This document shows, in pieces, positions 33,188 to 35,832 of a DNA stretch of 35,832 nt (its first letter is position 1; each line of letters opens with the position of its first letter). The DNA lies in the NCBI RefSeq assembly GCF_013401435.1, contig NZ_JACBGN010000054.1:1-35832 (forward strand), written 5' to 3'. Below the pieces are notes generated by a model. It did no database searches, was not told the origin of the DNA, and worked only from the letters and a program-made list of their open reading frames with translations. The stretch is from Streptomyces sp. BR123. Its GTDB lineage: Bacteria > Actinomycetota > Actinomycetes > Streptomycetales > Streptomycetaceae. The position numbers and the translations under genes were made by a program.

Positions 33188-33200
33188 AACGGAATCCGTT
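33188..33200. promoter_or_regulatory. Palindrome upstream of the XRE gene
   Basis: AACGGA-A-TCCGTT, six-base arms with one central base. It lies 121 bases before the XRE start, a possible autoregulatory site. Confidence 0.35.
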
Positions 33201-33276
33201 CCACCGTAAAAGAAGTCCGTAAGCGTGCGTAGGAAGAAATGAGCAAGAACCATCACGGGAGGGGACGGGTCGGGCG

Positions 33277-33324
33277 CGTGCACGTGCATCTGCCCTTGCA
33301 TCCAGCTCCTGCATTCGGAACGAT
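33277..33324 (+). promoter_or_regulatory. Repeated 24-bp element and promoter of the HATPase gene
   Basis: Element 33277-33300 contains the palindrome TGCACGTGCA (33279-33288) and then TCTGCCC and TTGCA. It overlaps a -35-like TTGCAT (33296-33301), followed by 17 bp and AACGAT (33319-33324). A copy with one difference precedes the DUF397 gene in the same orientation. The implied leader is about 100 bases. Confidence 0.55.
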
Positions 33325-33428
33325 GGTGCCGCGCACCTGCGTGCTCTTCGCGCCGGCGCCGGACCCACCCCGCAGTTCTTTCTGGACGCAAGCCGCCGCC
33401 ACGTCCGCGAATCCCGGGAGTGCCTCGC

Positions 33429-33947
33429 ATGGGGACGAATGGATCGACCGTGCTCGAGCCGTTACGGCAGGGGCTGCCCCCGGTCGACCCCACGGCTGTG
33501 TCCGGGTCCGCCTCCTGCTCCTTGCCCGCCCGCTTCGAAGCGGTCCGCGGAGCCCGTTCGTTCACCCGGTCGACCCTGTCCCAGTGGGGCCTCGACGACC
33601 GCTTCGACGACGTGGCCCTGGTCGTCTCCGAACTGGTCACCAACGCGCTTCGGCACGCCCTGCCCGGGGATCCGCGGCCGGCGGCGGCCGCGAGCGGCGA
33701 GCCGGAGGCGGCCGTGCGGCTGCACCTGATGCGGTGGAGCTCGCGGCTGGTGTGCGCGGTGCGCGACCCCAGTGAGGACCGGCCGGGCGGATCGTTCGAA
33801 CCGGAGCACACCCGGAAGAACTGCGACCTGGAGTCCGGGCGCGGGCTGTTCCTGGTGGACGCCTACAGCGACAGCTGGGGCTGGCACCCCCTCGCGGGGC
33901 GGCTGACCGGCAAGGTCGTGTGGGCGCTGTTCATGCTCCCCGGCTGA
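33429..33947 (+). CDS. HATPase-fold anti-sigma-like/ATP-binding regulatory protein
   Basis: 172 aa single GHKL ATPase domain. N-box ELVTNALRHA (68-77, Asn72), G1-like DPSEDRPG and a final GRGLFLVDAYSDSWGW G2 region. Such stand-alone domains act as anti-sigma factor kinases like SpoIIAB/RsbW, or as small ATP-binding partners in Streptomyces XRE/DUF397 groups. The ATG at 33429 has GGGAG eight bases upstream; GTG 33420 is in frame. The XRE and DUF397 genes flank it on the opposite strand. Confidence 0.88.
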   Translation: MGTNGSTVLEPLRQGLPPVDPTAVSGSASCSLPARFEAVRGARSFTRSTLSQWGLDDRFDDVALVVSELVTNALRHALPGDPRPAAAASGEPEAAVRLHLMRWSSRLVCAVRDPSEDRPGGSFEPEHTRKNCDLESGRGLFLVDAYSDSWGWHPLAGRLTGKVVWALFMLPG

Positions 33948-33972
33948 CCGCCGGCGGCGGCGCGGGAGCCGG

Positions 33973-34030
33973 AACGGGTCCGGGGAACGGGTCCGGGGAA
34001 CGGGAACAGAGCCCGGGAACAGAGCCCGGG
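33973..34030. repeat. Two 13-bp tandem duplications
   Basis: AACGGGTCCGGGG occurs twice in tandem (33973-33985, 33986-33998) and, after six bases, AACAGAGCCCGGG twice (34005-34017, 34018-34030). The two units resemble each other (AAC then a CCGGG end), so this may be a small decayed minisatellite. It lies just after the HATPase stop. Confidence 0.8.
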
Positions 34031-34059
34031 AAGGGGAACGGGGCACGTAAACGGCACAG

Positions 34060-34096
34060 CCGGCCGGAATCGATCATGCCGATCGGTTCCGGCCGG
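34060..34096. terminator. Strong hairpin between the convergent HATPase and DUF397 genes
   Basis: CCGGCCGGAATCGATC (34060-34075) pairs with 34081-34096 over 16 bp with a single T-G pair and a 5-base loop ATGCC. A bidirectional terminator is likely. Its right end abuts the palindrome GTGCACGTGCAC. Confidence 0.75.
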
Positions 34097-34107
34097 TGCA
34101 CGTGCAC
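34096..34107. promoter_or_regulatory. Third copy of the TGCACGTGCA palindrome
   Basis: GTGCACGTGCAC, a perfect 12-bp palindrome containing the same 10-bp core as the two promoter elements, but without the flanking TCTGCCC half. It lies in the convergent gap rather than at a promoter. Confidence 0.5.
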
Positions 34108-34163
34108 GGCTTGATCGGTGGCACGGTTCCTGGGTGGTACGAGTCCGCTCCCGAGTCCGCCCC

Positions 34164-34400
34164 TCAGCCGATCAGGTGGTCGAACTCGCCGTCCTTGACG
34201 CCCAACAGCAGCGCCTCGATCTCGGCCGGCGTGTAGACGAGTGCCGGACCGTCGGGAAAACGGGAATTGCGCACGGCGACAGCGCCACCCGGCAGCTTGG
34301 CGAACTCCACACAGGACCCTTGCGAGTTGCTGTGTCTGCTCTTCTGCCAGGTCACGCCGACGAGTTCTGCAGCTGCCATCCCGTTGTACGCGTGGTCCAC
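34164..34400 (-). CDS. DUF397 protein
   Basis: 78 aa single DUF397 domain: WQKSRHSNSQGSCVEFAKL followed by VAVRNSRFPDGPALVYTPAE, then a short acidic end. In Streptomyces these small proteins pair with XRE-DUF5753 regulators and probably act as their partners or antagonists. The GTG at 34400 has GGGGGC upstream; an in-frame ATG at 34379 is possible. It shares an upstream 24-bp element with the HATPase gene. Confidence 0.9.
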   Translation of the reverse strand: MDHAYNGMAAAELVGVTWQKSRHSNSQGSCVEFAKLPGGAVAVRNSRFPDGPALVYTPAEIEALLLGVKDGEFDHLIG

Positions 34401-34437
34401 AGGAAGCCCCCGATAGTGCAGATGTCAACTCCACCGG

Positions 34438-34485
34438 ATCATAGCCGTGTTCACCGGTAGCTGCATGGGCAGATGCACGTGCACG
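34438..34485 (-). promoter_or_regulatory. Repeated 24-bp element and promoter of the DUF397 gene
   Basis: On the minus strand the element 34485-34462 matches 33277-33300 at 23 of 24 positions, including TGCACGTGCA (34483-34474). It overlaps a -35 position ATGCAG (34466-34461), then 17 bp and a perfect -10 TATGAT (34443-34438). Predicted start near 34431, a 30-base leader to the GTG. Confidence 0.65.
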
Positions 34486-34516
34486 CGGAGGGTGCTCCCT
34501 TGATCACGTTCTGGGG

Positions 34517-35698
34517 CTACCGGGGGAGCGAACGGTCCGGCCGCTGCCTGCCGTTGCCCATGTGCGCCCGGTCGGCGGCGGCCGTGCCGTCGTTCCAGCC
34601 CGCCAGGTCCGTGGCCCCCCGCAGGCGGGTGGTCGTGGTGCGGGGGAACATCTCGTCCGCGCGGGCGGTGACGGCGACGTCGCGGGCCACCAGGGCGGGC
34701 AGGTTGTCCGGGGCCTGCGCCGCGGTGTGCTCGGCGGTCTCGGCGAGCCGGCGGCCGAGGCGGCTGGCGTAGGCGAGCAGGAACGACTGCCGGAACGTTT
34801 TTGTCCGCTTGCGCCCGCCGGCGCGCTGTTCGGCCTCGGCGCGGGTCATGGCGGCCGTGCCCTGGACGAGCAGCGAGGTGTACAGCAGCTCCACCGCCTC
34901 CAGGTCGCTCTCGAAGCCCACCACCGTGGAGAACTCGAAGGCGCCGTTCCACACCGCCCGGCACCGGTTCGCGGTGGCCACCGCGTCCAGCAGCACCGCC
35001 TTGGCCTCCTCGTACGGCGGCTCGACCCCGATCCGGCACGCCGCGGGCGTCCGGGCGGGCCCCTTGCCTCCGGCCGCGAGCAGCGCCTCGTCGACGGTGT
35101 GCCGGGCCATCAGCTCCTGGGCCTTGGCGCTGAGCGCCTCCGCCTCCTCCGGGTACGTGGTCGCCTCCGCCTTCGCGAGCAGGGCGCGAATACGGCCGAG
35201 CATGCGCGGCTCGATGTGCGCGTGCTCCAGGGCGTCGGCGGCCGCGTCACCGGGAAGCGGGCCCACCGGCTCGATGGACGGCAGCCGGATCAGCAGGCGG
35301 AACACCTCCAGGAAGGCCGTCGCCAGCGCGAACCGGTCCGTCCTCTCCCGCTGCGCGAGCCGCTCCCCGTAGCGGGTGTCGTCCGTCCACCACGCCTCGG
35401 CGTCCGTCCACCGCTCGGGCAGTCGGGCATAGCGCCGCGCCTCGCCCGCGATCAGGTCCCCGGTGATCCGCAGGTGCCGCTCGCCGAGATCCCGGCGCAC
35501 CAGCCGCAGCACGTCCGCGGGGCGCCAGCCGCGCTCCCAGGCCTGCCGTGCGTACGCCTCCCCGCGCGCCAGCAGCTCCCGCCCGGCATCGGCCCAGCGG
35601 CCGGGATCGGCGGCGAGCAACGAGGCCCCCGTATCCAGCCCGGCATCGTCCTGACCGTAGAGCGCGGCCTCACAGGCCCGATCAACAACATCCCTCAC
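34517..35698 (-). CDS. DUF2786 protein of unknown function
   Basis: 393 aa. The DUF2786 motif (about 165-205: RIRALLAKAEATTYPEEAEALSAKAQELMARH, given here in part) is a helical region with a conserved K-A-E-x-T-x-x-x-E-A core. The rest is helical and charged; a basic KRTKTFRQSFL stretch follows later. Function unknown; some relatives are phage or plasmid encoded. The GTG at 35698 has GGGAGG eight bases upstream. The frame is open further to 35782, so a longer N-terminus cannot be excluded. Downstream lies the DUF397 promoter. Confidence 0.8.
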   Translation of the reverse strand: MRDVVDRACEAALYGQDDAGLDTGASLLAADPGRWADAGRELLARGEAYARQAWERGWRPADVLRLVRRDLGERHLRITGDLIAGEARRYARLPERWTDAEAWWTDDTRYGERLAQRERTDRFALATAFLEVFRLLIRLPSIEPVGPLPGDAAADALEHAHIEPRMLGRIRALLAKAEATTYPEEAEALSAKAQELMARHTVDEALLAAGGKGPARTPAACRIGVEPPYEEAKAVLLDAVATANRCRAVWNGAFEFSTVVGFESDLEAVELLYTSLLVQGTAAMTRAEAEQRAGGRKRTKTFRQSFLLAYASRLGRRLAETAEHTAAQAPDNLPALVARDVAVTARADEMFPRTTTTRLRGATDLAGWNDGTAAADRAHMGNGRQRPDRSLPR

Positions 35699-35821
35699 CC
35701 CCTCAGCCTCCCACGCCCGCCACCACCGCAACTCCAGCCCCGCGATTCCAGCCGCCGACGCCGGAAGACGGCGGCCCGGCAAACCCAGCCCCGCCGCCGT
35801 TTGACGTGCGGGGTCCGGGGG

Positions 35822-35832
35822 CTGTCTCTTAT
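35822..35832 (+). other. Probable sequencing-adapter remnant at the window end
   Basis: The last 11 bases CTGTCTCTTAT equal the start of the Tn5/Nextera mosaic-end sequence. This is most simply untrimmed adapter at a contig end, not genomic DNA. The bases 35783-35821 hold no feature I can support. Confidence 0.7.

Larger units (their letters stand above)
33068..33428. other. Divergent regulatory region between the XRE and HATPase genes
   Basis: 361 bp without a supported gene. It holds an AACGGA-A-TCCGTT palindrome (33188-33200), a 24-bp repeated element (33277-33300) and a predicted plus-strand promoter. An ATG at 33239 with AGGAAG just upstream opens a 178-aa frame, but it runs through the HATPase gene in another frame and I treat it as spurious beyond its first codons. 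Confidence 0.6.

Noticed and set aside
33277..33300. 24-bp element as coding sequence of a shared VHVHLP-type peptide
   Set aside because: Both copies can be read that way, but neither frame has a good start, and the match is at DNA level including a perfect palindrome at promoter positions.
33239..33775. ATG with a good AGGAAG site opening a 178-codon frame
   Set aside because: It overlaps most of the HATPase gene in another frame with atypical, Arg/Pro-rich composition. A very short peptide here cannot be excluded.
34423..34428. Perfect TTGACA on the minus strand before the DUF397 gene
   Set aside because: Only about 23 bases from the start codon with no -10 at 16-18 bp. TATGAT at 34443-34438 fits better.

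Overview
The window is a stretch of actinobacterial chromosome, almost certainly Streptomyces or a close relative. The DNA is very GC-rich with strongly G/C-biased third codon positions. GTG and TTG starts are common. Several families are typical of the genus: a TipA thiopeptide sensor, an XRE-DUF5753/DUF397/HATPase group, DUF3180 beside the folate genes, and an orphan NuoD. Gene content is mostly core. I saw no rRNA, tRNA, CRISPR array, phage or transposase gene.

Layout. (1) 1-5.5 kb: orphan nuoD-like gene, arylamine N-acetyltransferase, two small proteins, a paired SMR efflux system divergent from a MarR regulator, and a coiled-coil membrane protein. (2) 5.6-9.2 kb: a glycine betaine/choline-type ABC importer, with two permeases and a binding lipoprotein on the minus strand and the ATPase divergent. 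(3) 9.2-12.4 kb: a membrane-anchored esterase divergent from an MprF-type aminoacyl-phospholipid synthase. (4) 12.5-16.6 kb: folate genes in two converging units, folP-NTF2-folB-folK-DUF3180 on plus and folE plus a small partner on minus. (5) 16.7-24.1 kb, minus strand: dacB, zinc metalloprotease, a possible 35-residue peptide, tilS, hpt and ftsH, with ppa divergent from dacB. (6) 24.3-28.4 kb: ThrE-type exporter, DedA protein, a TipA homologue with a tipA-like promoter, and a DinB-fold protein. (7) 28.5-32.1 kb: class B penicillin-binding protein and aldehyde dehydrogenase. (8) 32.2-35.8 kb: XRE-DUF5753 regulator, HATPase and DUF397 protein, then a DUF2786 protein.

How the genes work together. 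folE, folP, folB and folK supply most of the route from GTP to dihydropteroate. FtsH, Hpt and TilS are the usual actinobacterial cluster. DacB, PBP2 and the lipid synthase act at the cell envelope.

Most interesting signals. A 24-bp element is present twice (23/24 identical), in the same orientation and at the same spacing from predicted -10 boxes, in front of the divergently placed HATPase and DUF397 genes. Its 10-bp palindromic core TGCACGTGCA occurs a third time between them. This looks like a shared operator of the XRE/HATPase/DUF397 regulatory group. The tipA homologue carries a recognisable MerR-type promoter and a strong internal ribosome-binding site at Met110, so the two-product TipAL/TipAS arrangement is probably kept. 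The last 11 bases match the start of the Tn5/Nextera mosaic-end adapter and are probably a sequencing artefact.
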